Notes: a model not told the origin generated them from the letters alone. A stretch of DNA of 10,552 bases from JAEZVV01 sp036652035 (GCA_036652035.1 JAVVWR010000081.1:1-10552); one strand, 5' to 3'. Shown: positions 1-7,132, counted from the stretch's first letter. Numbers and translations are program-made.

Positions 1-353
1 GTATCGCCCGTGATCTGCAAGCGGCGGTGAAAGAACAAGGTGTCAGGATCGTCCTGCCGCGTGGCGATTCGAGCCAGCGCACTCATCGGCGCGCTGATGG
101 TCAGATCAGCGACAGAACTCACCGCAGAAAAGCGCTGACCGTCAAAGCTCACCGTTCCGGTTGTGCCGGCGTCGGTGCAGTGGATCGCCACCGTCTTGCC
201 GGCGAGCGGCGAGAGCGCGTCGAGGTCGAGCTTCTTCAAACGGATCGCGGCGTTGAGCCCCTGCGCCAGGACGAAGGAGTGCGGCCATTGCGGCAGGGCG
301 CTGCCGATCCGCGCCAAGGGCGCAGGCAGGTCGAAGCTGGGAATGTTGAACAT
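1..353 (-). CDS. ubiT: UbiT, SCP2-domain accessory factor of anaerobic ubiquinone synthesis (partial)
   Basis: This is the last gene of the ubiU-ubiV-ubiT set. It begins at ATG 353 and runs off the window, so only the first 117 residues are visible (the E. coli protein has about 174). The frame stays open to the edge. The visible part is an SCP2 sterol-carrier-like domain, with the diagnostic stretch DDPDTLFFHRRLQITGD at residues 101-117. In E. coli, UbiT (formerly YhbT) is a lipid-binding protein needed for O2-independent ubiquinone synthesis, thought to present the hydrophobic intermediates to the hydroxylases. The start lies 6 bp after the ubiV stop with no clear Shine-Dalgarno sequence, so translation is probably coupled. 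The identification rests on the domain, the neighbours and the motif; the C-terminus cannot be judged. Confidence 0.88.
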   Translation of the reverse strand, partial: MFNIPSFDLPAPLARIGSALPQWPHSFVLAQGLNAAIRLKKLDLDALSPLAGKTVAIHCTDAGTTGTVSFDGQRFSAVSSVADLTISAPMSALARIATRQDDPDTLFFHRRLQITGD

Positions 354-359
354 GGTCGG

Positions 360-1238
360 TCAGGTAGAAATATGGGATTCGATCCCGGGGGCGCCGCGCC
401 AGTAGCCATCGGTGTGGCCCTCGGGGCTCCACTCGCCCTTGAGTTGCGCGGGCAAGCCGTCGCGCGCAGCGGCGTAGGCCGCAACGATATCGAAGCTGAA
501 CTCGGCCTGCGGGCTCACTCGCAACACCTCGATACCCAGGTCCTTCAAAGCCGGCACCTGGGCGAGCAGCGAGCAGCGCGCCGCCGACTGGGTCTGCACG
601 CCGTTGATGGCAAGGAAAGGCTGGCCTTCGCGGGTCTTGATCAAGAGACCGTCGGGGTGATCGAGGCACTTGAACTCGCAGTCGTCCTTGCCCAGACCGT
701 AGTGGCGGGCGGTAAAGCAGCGAGCGGAAATCGCAAGCGGCATGCGGCCGTGGGCGAAGACTTCGGTCGCCATGCCAGCCGGGCGCAGGGCGTGCATCTG
801 GGCGATCAGATCGCCCGCGGCTTCGATCGGCGGCACCCAGCGCGTGGCGCCGAGCGAGCCGAGCCAGGCGAGCGTGTCCTCGTTGTAGACGTTCAACTGA
901 GCGCCCGCCACGAAAGGCGTCTTGCGCGCGCACAGAGCCACGGCGCCGAGGTCATTGGCTTCGATGGCGCAGCCGCCGTTTTCAATCAAGTGCCGCAGGC
1001 GCTTCAAGTCGCGTTCGCCCTCGAGCAGGATCTGGCTGGCGATCACCACGTCCTTGCCGGCTTGACGCAGCTGAGCGGCAATCGCAATCCAGTCGTCGAG
1101 CCGCAGCTCCTGGCGACGCGAGCACACCACTTCGCCCAAGTAAACGATGTCGGCGGCCGAACTGGCGGCCGCTTCGTAGAACTCGAACACGCGGGCGCGC
1201 GACCAGTACGGAAGAATGGGGCCTAGCGAAATTTTCAT
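360..1238 (-). CDS. ubiV: UbiV, O2-independent ubiquinone hydroxylation subunit (U32 peptidase family)
   Basis: A 292-residue protein of the U32 family, about the length of E. coli UbiV. It opens with MKISLGPILPYW and has the VYLGEVVCSRR segment typical of UbiV. Cysteines at 39, 174, 187 and 191 match the position and spacing of the four ligands of the [4Fe-4S] cluster in E. coli UbiV (C39, C180, C193, C197). UbiV forms a heterodimer with UbiU that hydroxylates the ubiquinone ring without oxygen, in the cytoplasm. Two in-frame ATGs compete, at 1244 and 1238. The GAGAG ribosome-binding sequence touches the first but lies 6 nt before the second, so 1238 is chosen. The ubiU stop is 11 bp upstream and ubiT starts 6 bp downstream, indicating one operon. 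The function is inferred from family and context, with high confidence. Confidence 0.95.
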   Translation of the reverse strand: MKISLGPILPYWSRARVFEFYEAAASSAADIVYLGEVVCSRRQELRLDDWIAIAAQLRQAGKDVVIASQILLEGERDLKRLRHLIENGGCAIEANDLGAVALCARKTPFVAGAQLNVYNEDTLAWLGSLGATRWVPPIEAAGDLIAQMHALRPAGMATEVFAHGRMPLAISARCFTARHYGLGKDDCEFKCLDHPDGLLIKTREGQPFLAINGVQTQSAARCSLLAQVPALKDLGIEVLRVSPQAEFSFDIVAAYAAARDGLPAQLKGEWSPEGHTDGYWRGAPGIESHIST

Positions 1239-1249
1239 CGTCATCTCTC

Positions 1250-2260
1250 TCACCGCCACGGCTTGCTGTAGGCGCCCAGCGTCACGGACTGGCCTTCGGA
1301 CACTTCGGCCAGCGCGGCCAGCCATTCAGGCCGCGGCGAGTAGCGCGCTGGCCCGCTGGCAGCGTCGATTGCGGCGCGCAGGGTGCGGGTGACCTTGGCC
1401 GTATAGGCCGGGCTGCGCTGGCGGCCTTCGACCTTGATCGCCGCCACGCCGATGCGAACCAGCTGGTCGAGCATGGGCAGCACGTTGAGGCTGGCGGGTT
1501 CTTCGATCGCGTAGTCGATCGCGCCATCGACCTCGTAGCGGCCCTTGCAGATCGTCGGGTAGCCCGCCTTTTCGTCCGCGCCAAAGCGGTCGATCAGGAT
1601 GCCGTTCAAGCGCACCAGGCGATCGGCGCCCTGCTCTTCCCAGCGCACGTGGCTCGCGGGTGAACACACGCCGTGGGTGTTGGGCGAGTGGCCGGTGGCG
1701 TAGGAGCTGAGCCAGCAACGGCCCTCGTTCATCACGCACAGCGAACCGAAGCCGAAGACCTCGATCTCGACCTCGGTCTTTTCGATCAGCGCCTCGATCT
1801 GCTCGAGCGTCAGCACGCGCGGAATCACGGCGCGGCGGATGCCGAACTCGGCGGCCAGGAAATTGATCGCTTCGTGATTGGTGACCGAGCCCTGCACCGA
1901 GCAGTGCAGGCGCAGCTGCGGGTGGGTCTTGGCGGCGTAGCGCATCAGCGCCGGGTCGGCCAGGATCAGAGCGTCAACGCCAAGCTCGGCGGCCTGATCG
2001 ACCGCCGCATGCCAGGCCGCGGTCTGGCCGGCGCGAGCATGGGTGTTGATGGCGATGAGAACTTCGCGCCGGCGCGCGTGGGCGTAGGCGATGCCGGTCT
2101 CGAGCGCCTTGCGGTCGAAGTTGAGTCCGGCGAAGTTGCGCGCATTGGTGGCATCTCGGAAGCCGCAGTAGACGGCATCCGCGCCTTCGTCGATAGCGGC
2201 CTTGAGGGCCGGCAGGCTGCCCGCGGGGCAGACAAGATCGGGCTTGCGGCAAGAGGTCAT
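1250..2260 (-). CDS. ubiU: UbiU, O2-independent ubiquinone hydroxylation subunit (U32 peptidase family)
   Basis: A 336-residue U32-family protein (E. coli UbiU has 331). It has the N-terminal CPAGSLPALKAAI motif (11-23), TNARNFAGLNF (38-48), FGSLCVMNEGRC (171-182) and KVEGRQRSPAY (276-286). Cysteines 175, 182, 199 and 238 match the four cluster ligands of E. coli UbiU (169, 176, 193, 232), all shifted by six. It pairs with UbiV to hydroxylate ubiquinone precursors anaerobically. Despite the old peptidase annotation, no proteolysis is expected. ATG 2260 is the first ATG in the frame. An upstream TTG at 2323 would keep the frame open but falls inside the FNR-like box and lacks a ribosome-binding site. 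No strong Shine-Dalgarno sequence precedes 2260. It is the first gene of the ubiUVT operon. Confidence 0.95.
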   Translation of the reverse strand: MTSCRKPDLVCPAGSLPALKAAIDEGADAVYCGFRDATNARNFAGLNFDRKALETGIAYAHARRREVLIAINTHARAGQTAAWHAAVDQAAELGVDALILADPALMRYAAKTHPQLRLHCSVQGSVTNHEAINFLAAEFGIRRAVIPRVLTLEQIEALIEKTEVEIEVFGFGSLCVMNEGRCWLSSYATGHSPNTHGVCSPASHVRWEEQGADRLVRLNGILIDRFGADEKAGYPTICKGRYEVDGAIDYAIEEPASLNVLPMLDQLVRIGVAAIKVEGRQRSPAYTAKVTRTLRAAIDAASGPARYSPRPEWLAALAEVSEGQSVTLGAYSKPWR

Positions 2261-2314
2261 GGGCGCAGGCGAAATGAGAGATGAAGCACCGTAACGGCGC
2301 CCGCCCGCCTGCGT

Positions 2315-2328
2315 TTGACTCAAGGCAA
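2315..2328 (-). promoter_or_regulatory. FNR/Anr-like box upstream of ubiU
   Basis: On the minus strand the 14 bases read TTGCC-TTGA-GTCAA. This matches the TTGAT-N4-GTCAA form of the FNR/Anr site at 8 of 10 defined positions, with a perfect right half. Its centre (2321.5) is about 41.5 bp before a possible start site near 2280, the classic activating position. A weak -10-like hexamer, TACGGT, lies at 2293-2288. A site for an oxygen-sensing activator fits the anaerobic role of ubiUVT, and E. coli ubiUV is FNR-controlled. The left half is degenerate and the core TTGAGTCAA is itself a palindrome, so another regulator or chance is possible. Confidence 0.4.
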
Positions 2329-2334
2329 GCCCGA

Positions 2335-2371
2335 CCTAGAGGGATAACTCATTCGAGAGTCATCCCCTAGG
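2335..2371 (-). terminator. Long stem-loop between gloA and ubiU
   Basis: On the minus strand CCTAGGGGATGACTC (2371-2357) pairs with GAGTTATCCCTCTAGG (2350-2335) across a six-base loop. This gives 15 pairs with one G-U wobble and a single bulged A. It begins 9 bp past the gloA stop, the usual place for a transcript end, and 6 bp before the FNR-like box. No T-run follows on either strand, so it is not a textbook intrinsic terminator. It may be a 3'-end stabiliser, a pause site, or a two-fold operator for ubiU. The structure is certain from the sequence; its role is inferred. Confidence 0.45.
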
Positions 2372-2380
2372 CCGCGCCCA

Positions 2381-2773
2381 TTACAGCGGCGAGCCCTTCT
2401 GGATGAACTCGATCTTGTAACCGTCGGGGTCGGTGACAAAGGCGATCACGGTCTGGCCACCGGCGACCGGGCCGGCTTCGCGGGTGACCTTGCCGCCCGC
2501 GGCGCGCACCTGATCGCACATGGCGGCGGCGTCATCGACTTCGATCGCGATGTGGCCGTAGGCGGTTCCCATCTCGTACTGCTCGACGCCGTAGTTGTAG
2601 GTGAGCTCGATCACCGCGCCATGCGATTCGTCGCCATAGCCGACAAAGGCCAGCGTGTACTGGTGGTCAGGGCGATCGGTGGTGCGGATCAGCTCCATGC
2701 CCAGGACACGGGTGTAGAAATCGATCGAACGCTGCATATCGCCGACGCGCAGCATGGTGTGGAGTAGTTTCAT
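2381..2773 (-). CDS. gloA: Lactoylglutathione lyase (glyoxalase I)
   Basis: A 130-residue protein of the VOC (vicinal oxygen chelate) superfamily. It converts the hemithioacetal of methylglyoxal and glutathione to S-lactoylglutathione, the first step of methylglyoxal detoxification in the cytosol. The metal ligands of the E. coli enzyme are all at the same positions: H5, E56, H74 and E122. The signature FYTRVLGMELIR lies at 19-30 and TDPDGYKIEFI at 114-124. The short form without the long eukaryotic insertions belongs to the Ni2+-activated class. The start ATG 2773 has a good ribosome-binding site (GAGGA at 2785-2781, 7 nt spacing). It lies 99 bp downstream of the yhiM-like gene on the same strand; no clear promoter was seen in that spacer. 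Confidence 0.95.
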   Translation of the reverse strand: MKLLHTMLRVGDMQRSIDFYTRVLGMELIRTTDRPDHQYTLAFVGYGDESHGAVIELTYNYGVEQYEMGTAYGHIAIEVDDAAAMCDQVRAAGGKVTREAGPVAGGQTVIAFVTDPDGYKIEFIQKGSPL

Positions 2774-2829
2774 TCAAAAATCCTCGTGGCGAGGCCGACA
2801 GGCCCATGGCAGCGAGCTTACACAGCCAT

Positions 2830-2868
2830 GCCGGCGCTTTCCGGCCCCGGGCTCTCCCGCCCCCGGCC
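2830..2868 (-). repeat. Two overlapping GC-rich inverted repeats after the yhiM-like gene
   Basis: The first repeat pairs 2843-2852 with 2859-2868: eight GC pairs interrupted by two central mismatches, six-base loop. It starts 5 bp past the stop of the membrane-protein gene. The second pairs 2830-2834 with 2841-2845 (five pairs, six-base loop). They share 2843-2845, so only one can form at a time. No T-run follows. They may mark the 3' end of that transcript, but short GC-only stems occur by chance in DNA this GC-rich. Confidence 0.3.
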
Positions 2869-2872
2869 CCGC

Positions 2873-3928
2873 TCAGGACGATTGGCCCGAGGTGCCGGCC
2901 TCAAGCACCGAAACGATCGAGAACAAGGTGAAACACACCGCCCCCAGGCCCACCATGACGCGCGCCGGCACGAAGAAGGCCACGTCGCTGACCGCTGCCT
3001 CGAACAGAAAAGCCGCCAGAAACAGACAGGCCAGCGCGGTGCCGACCGGGATCAAGGGCACACGCGAGGCGAGCGGAAAAATCTGGCGCCACACCAGCGA
3101 CAGCAGCATCACTTTGGAGAGAATGCTGAAACAGATCAGCCCCAGGCCGATCAGGACAAAGCCGGGAGCGATCCGCACCGGTCCATCCGCCCCTAAAAGC
3201 ACGGCACCGCCCCAGAAAATATTGAGAGCGCCCATGGCCACCACCAGCCACGGCCACAGGTAACGCTCGCGCTCGCTGAACTGGTTGCGGATCTGCCGTG
3301 CCACCGCCGCCACCAGCGCGATCAGGCTGACGCAGATGGCGGCCAGCCCTCCCAGTACATGGCCGGCCACGTAGTGCGGCGCGCTGCCCGACTGCCCCAG
3401 CAGAAGCAAAGCCCAGGCGTAGGCCACCACGCCACAGACGGCGGGCACGGCCATCATGAGCATGGCTGCGCTGGCGCTGTGGGCGCCAACCGGCACTGGC
3501 GCCCCGGGCTGGCTGTGCGAGTTGAGCGGGATCAAGGTGAAACGGGTCGATGCCGTTGCCACCGTGGCGACGCAGGCGGTGATCAAACCCACGCCGACAA
3601 TGACATGGCCCGCGACGAAACCTGCGGCCGTCGTCGCGCCCGAGATCAGGCTCAGTCCGTAAATGGCGGTCGCCCCGGCGACGGCATAGCCCGCCACCGG
3701 CAGCACCCAGCGCCACATCGGCGCATAGGAACCCACCAGCTGGCGAATGATGGTGGCGGCCGTGCAAAAGAGCGCAAAACAAATGGAAGCGAGCGACACC
3801 AGAACGTTGCCAGCGAGAAAGTGGTCCGCATCGCTCCCGCCGCCGGAAACATAAAAACCCAACGCCAGACAGATCAGCGCCATGACCAGTGGAATCGCGC
3901 GAAACAGAAGGCTGAGGGAAAAGTTCAT
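2873..3928 (-). CDS. yhiM: DUF2776 inner-membrane protein, YhiM-like
   Basis: A 351-residue polytopic membrane protein that resembles E. coli YhiM (DUF2776, about 350 residues) over its full length. Shared features are the N-terminal IPLVMALICLALG, the AGHV motifs, FSILSKVMLLSLVWR (267-281) and the C-terminal VGLGAVCFTLFSIVSVLEAG (326-345). E. coli YhiM is linked to growth and survival at low pH, but its biochemical activity is unknown. Five internal repeats of the form (A/P)G-x-V-x3-GL-x2-(I/V)C start near residues 39, 106, 188, 254 and 321. They suggest about ten membrane helices arranged as two per repeat, with a polar loop at about 135-150. ATG 3928 is preferred over 3958 because GGAG lies 8 nt before it (3940-3937) and the E. 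coli protein begins at the same point. It is not usually part of the glyS-ygjP-gloA order, so it may be an insertion. Family assignment is from memory of the E. coli sequence. Confidence 0.82.
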   Translation of the reverse strand: MNFSLSLLFRAIPLVMALICLALGFYVSGGGSDADHFLAGNVLVSLASICFALFCTAATIIRQLVGSYAPMWRWVLPVAGYAVAGATAIYGLSLISGATTAAGFVAGHVIVGVGLITACVATVATASTRFTLIPLNSHSQPGAPVPVGAHSASAAMLMMAVPAVCGVVAYAWALLLLGQSGSAPHYVAGHVLGGLAAICVSLIALVAAVARQIRNQFSERERYLWPWLVVAMGALNIFWGGAVLLGADGPVRIAPGFVLIGLGLICFSILSKVMLLSLVWRQIFPLASRVPLIPVGTALACLFLAAFLFEAAVSDVAFFVPARVMVGLGAVCFTLFSIVSVLEAGTSGQSS

Positions 3929-4018
3929 AACGGTCACTCCGGCGGAAGAGGGCGTCATGACAATACGGACGCCGTTGCGGCGCGGGTCGAACGGTGCGCC
4001 CAACAGGAGCGTGCCGGA

Positions 4019-4900
4019 TCAGAGCGGCAAAGCGCCGAGGTCGTGCCCGCGCAGTTCCGCGCGAGCTGTCTCGTAGCCCGGCAGGATTTCGCCCACCACC
4101 TGCCAGAAGCGCGGGCTGTGGTTCATCTCGCGCAGGTGCGCCAGTTCGTGGGCGACCACGTAGTCGATCAGGGGCAGTGGAAAGTGGATCAGCCGCCAGT
4201 TGAGGCGAATGCGCTTGTCCTGCGTGCACGAGCCCCATTGCCGCCGCGCGGCCGACAGCGTCCAGCTCTTGAACGGCACCTCAACCCGCGGCGCGATCTG
4301 CGCAAGGCGCTCGCCAAACACGCGCCGCGCTTCGCCCTGCAGCCAGGCTTGCAGAGCGTCGCGCACCTGCAATTCGTCGGCCGCCGGCGGCAGGGCCAGG
4401 TGCAGCTCGCGCGCACCGATCGAGCCCAGCACGGCGGTCTGCGCCACGGCGCAGAGGCGCACGACGATCACCTCGCCCAGGTAAGGGAGCTGGCCGCCAT
4501 CGACAAAACGCAGCTCGGGCAGCTTGCGGCGCTCGCGCCAGTCGCGCCAATGCTCGAGCTTCTTGCGGATCCAGCGTTCTTTCTCGGCGACCGCGCCTTC
4601 GATCTCTCGCAGAGAGACCCAGCGTGGCGCGGAAATCGTCAGCCCCTGGTCGTCGATCGAGAATCCGATGGTCTTGCGCTTGGCGCGCCGCAGCCGGTAG
4701 CGGATCGGCTCGCCAGCGAGCGCCGCGGTGCGCAGCGACGGATCGCCCGCCACCGGGTCGGGGCGCGGCGCCACTCGTGGCACAACCCGTGGGGCAGCGG
4801 GCGGCGAAACCGGCAACGCGCTCGGCGCCGGAACGCTGGGTGCGGCGATCGGGCCGAGCAGCTCTTCCCACAACGACAGCTGGCCGAGTCGATCGCTCAT
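4019..4900 (-). CDS. YgjP-like (DUF45, WLM-type) zinc metallopeptidase domain protein
   Basis: A 293-residue protein whose C-terminal two thirds form a YgjP-like metallopeptidase domain (PF01863). The zinc-binding HELAH motif is at 251-255, followed by NHSPRFW (260-266), whose H261 is the likely third ligand. WGSC (222-225) and RIRLNWRLI (230-238) are family signatures. Before the domain, residues about 17-55 are rich in proline, alanine and valine and look disordered. E. coli YgjP lacks this part and is much shorter. The substrate and role of the family are not established. ATG 4900 is the first ATG in the frame (a TTG at 4951 is possible); no clear Shine-Dalgarno sequence is seen. It lies between glyS and the yhiM-like gene, 138 bp and 90 bp away respectively. 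Confidence 0.88.
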   Translation of the reverse strand: MSDRLGQLSLWEELLGPIAAPSVPAPSALPVSPPAAPRVVPRVAPRPDPVAGDPSLRTAALAGEPIRYRLRRAKRKTIGFSIDDQGLTISAPRWVSLREIEGAVAEKERWIRKKLEHWRDWRERRKLPELRFVDGGQLPYLGEVIVVRLCAVAQTAVLGSIGARELHLALPPAADELQVRDALQAWLQGEARRVFGERLAQIAPRVEVPFKSWTLSAARRQWGSCTQDKRIRLNWRLIHFPLPLIDYVVAHELAHLREMNHSPRFWQVVGEILPGYETARAELRGHDLGALPL

Positions 4901-4919
4901 GCAGTGACCGTGCCTGGCG

Positions 4920-5039
4920 TCATCGAATGAGCGGCGTAACACACACCGCAATCCCCAGGGCCAGGAAGGACCCGGGGACCACGGCGGCGGCCATCATCGC
5001 CACAGCGCCGAGCGCAACCGGCTGTCGAGCCGCCAGCAC
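4920..5039 (-). CDS. Possible small hydrophobic ORF coupled to glyS (39 codons)
   Basis: A GTG shares its first base with the last base of the glyS stop (TAGTG) and opens 39 codons ending in TGA, 19 bp before the metallopeptidase start. The product would be one hydrophobic stretch rich in Ala, Val and Leu (AVAMMAAAVVPGSFLALGIA at 13-32) with arginines at residue 5 and the C-terminus, like a single-pass membrane peptide. ATGs at 4997 and 4994 are other possible starts. No ribosome-binding site is obvious, so only coupling to glyS would express it. It could equally be non-coding spacer that is open by chance or the remnant of a lost gene. I do not recognise it. Confidence 0.22.
   Translation of the reverse strand: MLAARQPVALGAVAMMAAAVVPGSFLALGIAVCVTPLIR
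4953..4977 (-). repeat. GC-rich stem-loop downstream of glyS
   Basis: On the minus strand CCCCGGGTCC (4977-4968) pairs with GGCCCTGGGG (4962-4953) around a five-base loop: ten positions with one G-U wobble and one mismatch. It lies about 60 bp past the glyS stop and inside the possible small ORF. No T-run follows. It could slow transcription or protect the glyQS transcript end, but in such GC-rich DNA it may be fortuitous. Confidence 0.28.
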
Positions 5040-7131
5040 TACGCGGAAAGCCGCGCCAGTTCCGCCACACGGTTCATCACCGCGTGCAGCCGACCCAGCA
5101 GGGCGAGGCGGTTGTTGCGCAGCGCCGCGTCGTCGACGTTGACCATCACCTCGTCGAAGAAGGCATCGACCGGCAGCTTGAGCGGCGCGAGCGACTTGAG
5201 CATGGCTTCGTACTGGCCGTCCGCATACATCGCCTGCGCCGGAGCGGCCACGGCCTCGAGCGCGGCCGCCAGCTTCTGCTCGGCGGGCTCGATCAGAAGC
5301 TCGGCCGACACGGCCGCGGGAAGCACGCCTTCGACTTTCTTGAGGATGTTGCCGATGCGCTTGTTGGCCGCGGCGAGCGGCTCGGCCTCGGGCAGCGCCA
5401 GGAAGCTGCGCACGGCCGCCAGTCGCACCGGCACTTCGGCGATCGCCTGCGGATTGAGAGCGAGAACGGCTTCGATTTCGTTGGCGCTGTAACCCTGGTC
5501 GCGCAGCAGACCGCGCAGGCGGTCGTAGAAGAAATCGGCCAGAGCCGCCTGGGCGTCTTGCACCCCGGGCACGCTCGCCATGCCGGCCTGGCCGATCGCC
5601 AGCAGCTCTCCGAGCGGCAGAGCGAGGTCTTTTTCCATCAGCATGCGCAACACGCCCAGGGCGTGGCGGCGCAGGGCGAAGGGGTCCTTGTCGCCGGTGG
5701 GAATCTGGCCGATGCCAAAGAGACCGGCGAGGGTTTCAAGCTTGTCGGCGAGCGCAACGCACAGGCTCACCGGCGTTGCGGGCAGAGCATCGCCGGCGTA
5801 GCGCGGCTGGTAGTGCTCGCGGATCGCGAGCGCCACATCGGCGGCTTCGCCGTCGTGGCGGGCGTAGTACTCGCCCATGATGCCTTGCAGCTCGGGAAAC
5901 TCGCCCACCATCAGCGTGCGCAAGTCGGCCTTCGCCAGGCGCGCGGCGCGTTCGACATGCGTGGGGTCGGCGCCGAGATGCTTGGCGATTCCCACCGCGA
6001 TGCCGACCACGCGCTCGACCCGCTCGAGCTGGCTGCCGAGCTTGTTGTGATAGACCACGTTGGCCAGACCCGGGATGCGGCTCTCCAGCGGAGTCAGACG
6101 GTCCTGGTCGTAGAAGAACTTGGCGTCGGCCAGACGCGCACGCACCACGCGCGCATTGCCGCTGCGGATCGCTGCGCCGCCGTCGGTCGCTTCGATATGC
6201 GAGACCAGCAGGAAGGTGTTCATCAGCTTGCCGTCCACACCGCGCAGAGCGAAGTACTTCTGGTTCTGCTGCATGGTGAGGATCAGGCATTCCTCGGGCA
6301 CGTCAAGGAACTCACGCTCGAAGCCCGATTCGTAGACCACCGGCCACTCGGTGAGCGCGGTGACTTCGTCGATCAGCTCGGCCGGCATGATCGCGTTGGC
6401 ATTCAACTGGGCGGCCGCGGCTTCGACCAACTCGACCATGCGCGCGCGGCGCTTGGCAAACGAGGCGATGACCTTGCCTTCGGCCTCGATCTGCTTCTCA
6501 TAGCCGTCGGCCGCGGCGATCGCGATCGCGCCCTGCGAATGGAACCGGTGACCCATGGTCTGGCGGCCGGCCGCCAGACCGAGCGCGGTGACCGGCACCA
6601 CCTCGGTGCCGTGCAGAGCGACGATGAACTTGACCGGGCGCACGAACTGCACCGTGGTCTTGCCATCGACCAGCTGATAGCTCATCACCTTCGGGATGGG
6701 CAGGCCGGCGATCGCTTCCAGCAGCGCCGCCTGCAGGCCCTCGGCCAGCGCCACGCCGGGCTTGACGCCCTCGTAGACCAGCTGTTCGGTCTTGCCATCG
6801 CTCTCGCGCTTGAGGCTGGCGACGTCAGTCGCGATGCCCAGCGCGGCGAGCTTCTTGGCAAGCGCCGGGCTGGCCGAACCATCGGCGGCAATGCCAACGC
6901 TCACCGGCACCAGCTTCTGCTTGAAAGCCTGGTCGGGCGAGGTGGCGGCGACCTTCGTGATCAGCACGGCCAGGCGGCGCGGCGCGCCAAAGGCGGTGAC
7001 GGCCGAATCGGCGGCGAGGAAGTTGCGCGCGCGCAGGCCCTTTTCAATGCCGGCGGCAAAAGCGTCGGCCAGGGTCTTGAGCGCCTTGGGCGGCAGCTCT
7101 TCGGAATTGAGTTCGACGAGGAGGCTTTGCA

Positions 7132-7132
<1 letters not shown>
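5039..7132 (-). CDS. glyS: Glycyl-tRNA synthetase beta subunit
   Basis: A 697-residue beta subunit of the alpha2-beta2 glycyl-tRNA synthetase (E. coli 689). It binds tRNA-Gly and is needed with GlyQ for charging with glycine. Recognisable blocks are LLVELNSEELPPKAL at 4-18, TEWPVVYESGFEREFLDVPE at 261-280, RVVRARLADAKFFYDQD at 328-344, GEFPELQGIMGEYYARHDGE at 410-429 and PTGDKDPFALRRHALGVLRM at 478-497, followed by the C-terminal helical region for the tRNA anticodon. ATG 7132 shares one base with the glyQ stop (TGATG) and has a strong GGGGAGG 7 nt upstream. A GTG at 7135 would add one residue but has poorer spacing. The reading frame is intact over its full length. Confidence 0.97.

Noticed and set aside
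606..614. A TTGATCAA palindrome that looks like an FNR half-site pair
   Set aside because: It lacks the four-base spacer of an FNR site and lies inside the ubiV coding region away from any start.
27..1226. A 399-codon plus-strand frame opposite ubiV and ubiT
   Set aside because: It is in codon register with ubiV and has no recognisable domain; a shadow of the real minus-strand genes.
2261..2323. An upstream TTG start for ubiU adding 21 residues
   Set aside because: The extra residues have no counterpart in UbiU of E. coli, the TTG has no ribosome-binding site, and it lies inside the putative FNR box.
3929..4018. A promoter for the yhiM-like gene (TATTGT as -10)
   Set aside because: No -35 element lies at 16-18 bp spacing, so the hexamer alone is not convincing.
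3359..4930. A 523-codon plus-strand frame opposite the yhiM-like gene and the metallopeptidase gene
   Set aside because: Both strands cannot plausibly code here. The minus strand has clear families with intact motifs, while the plus translation is a Gln/Arg/His-rich shadow.
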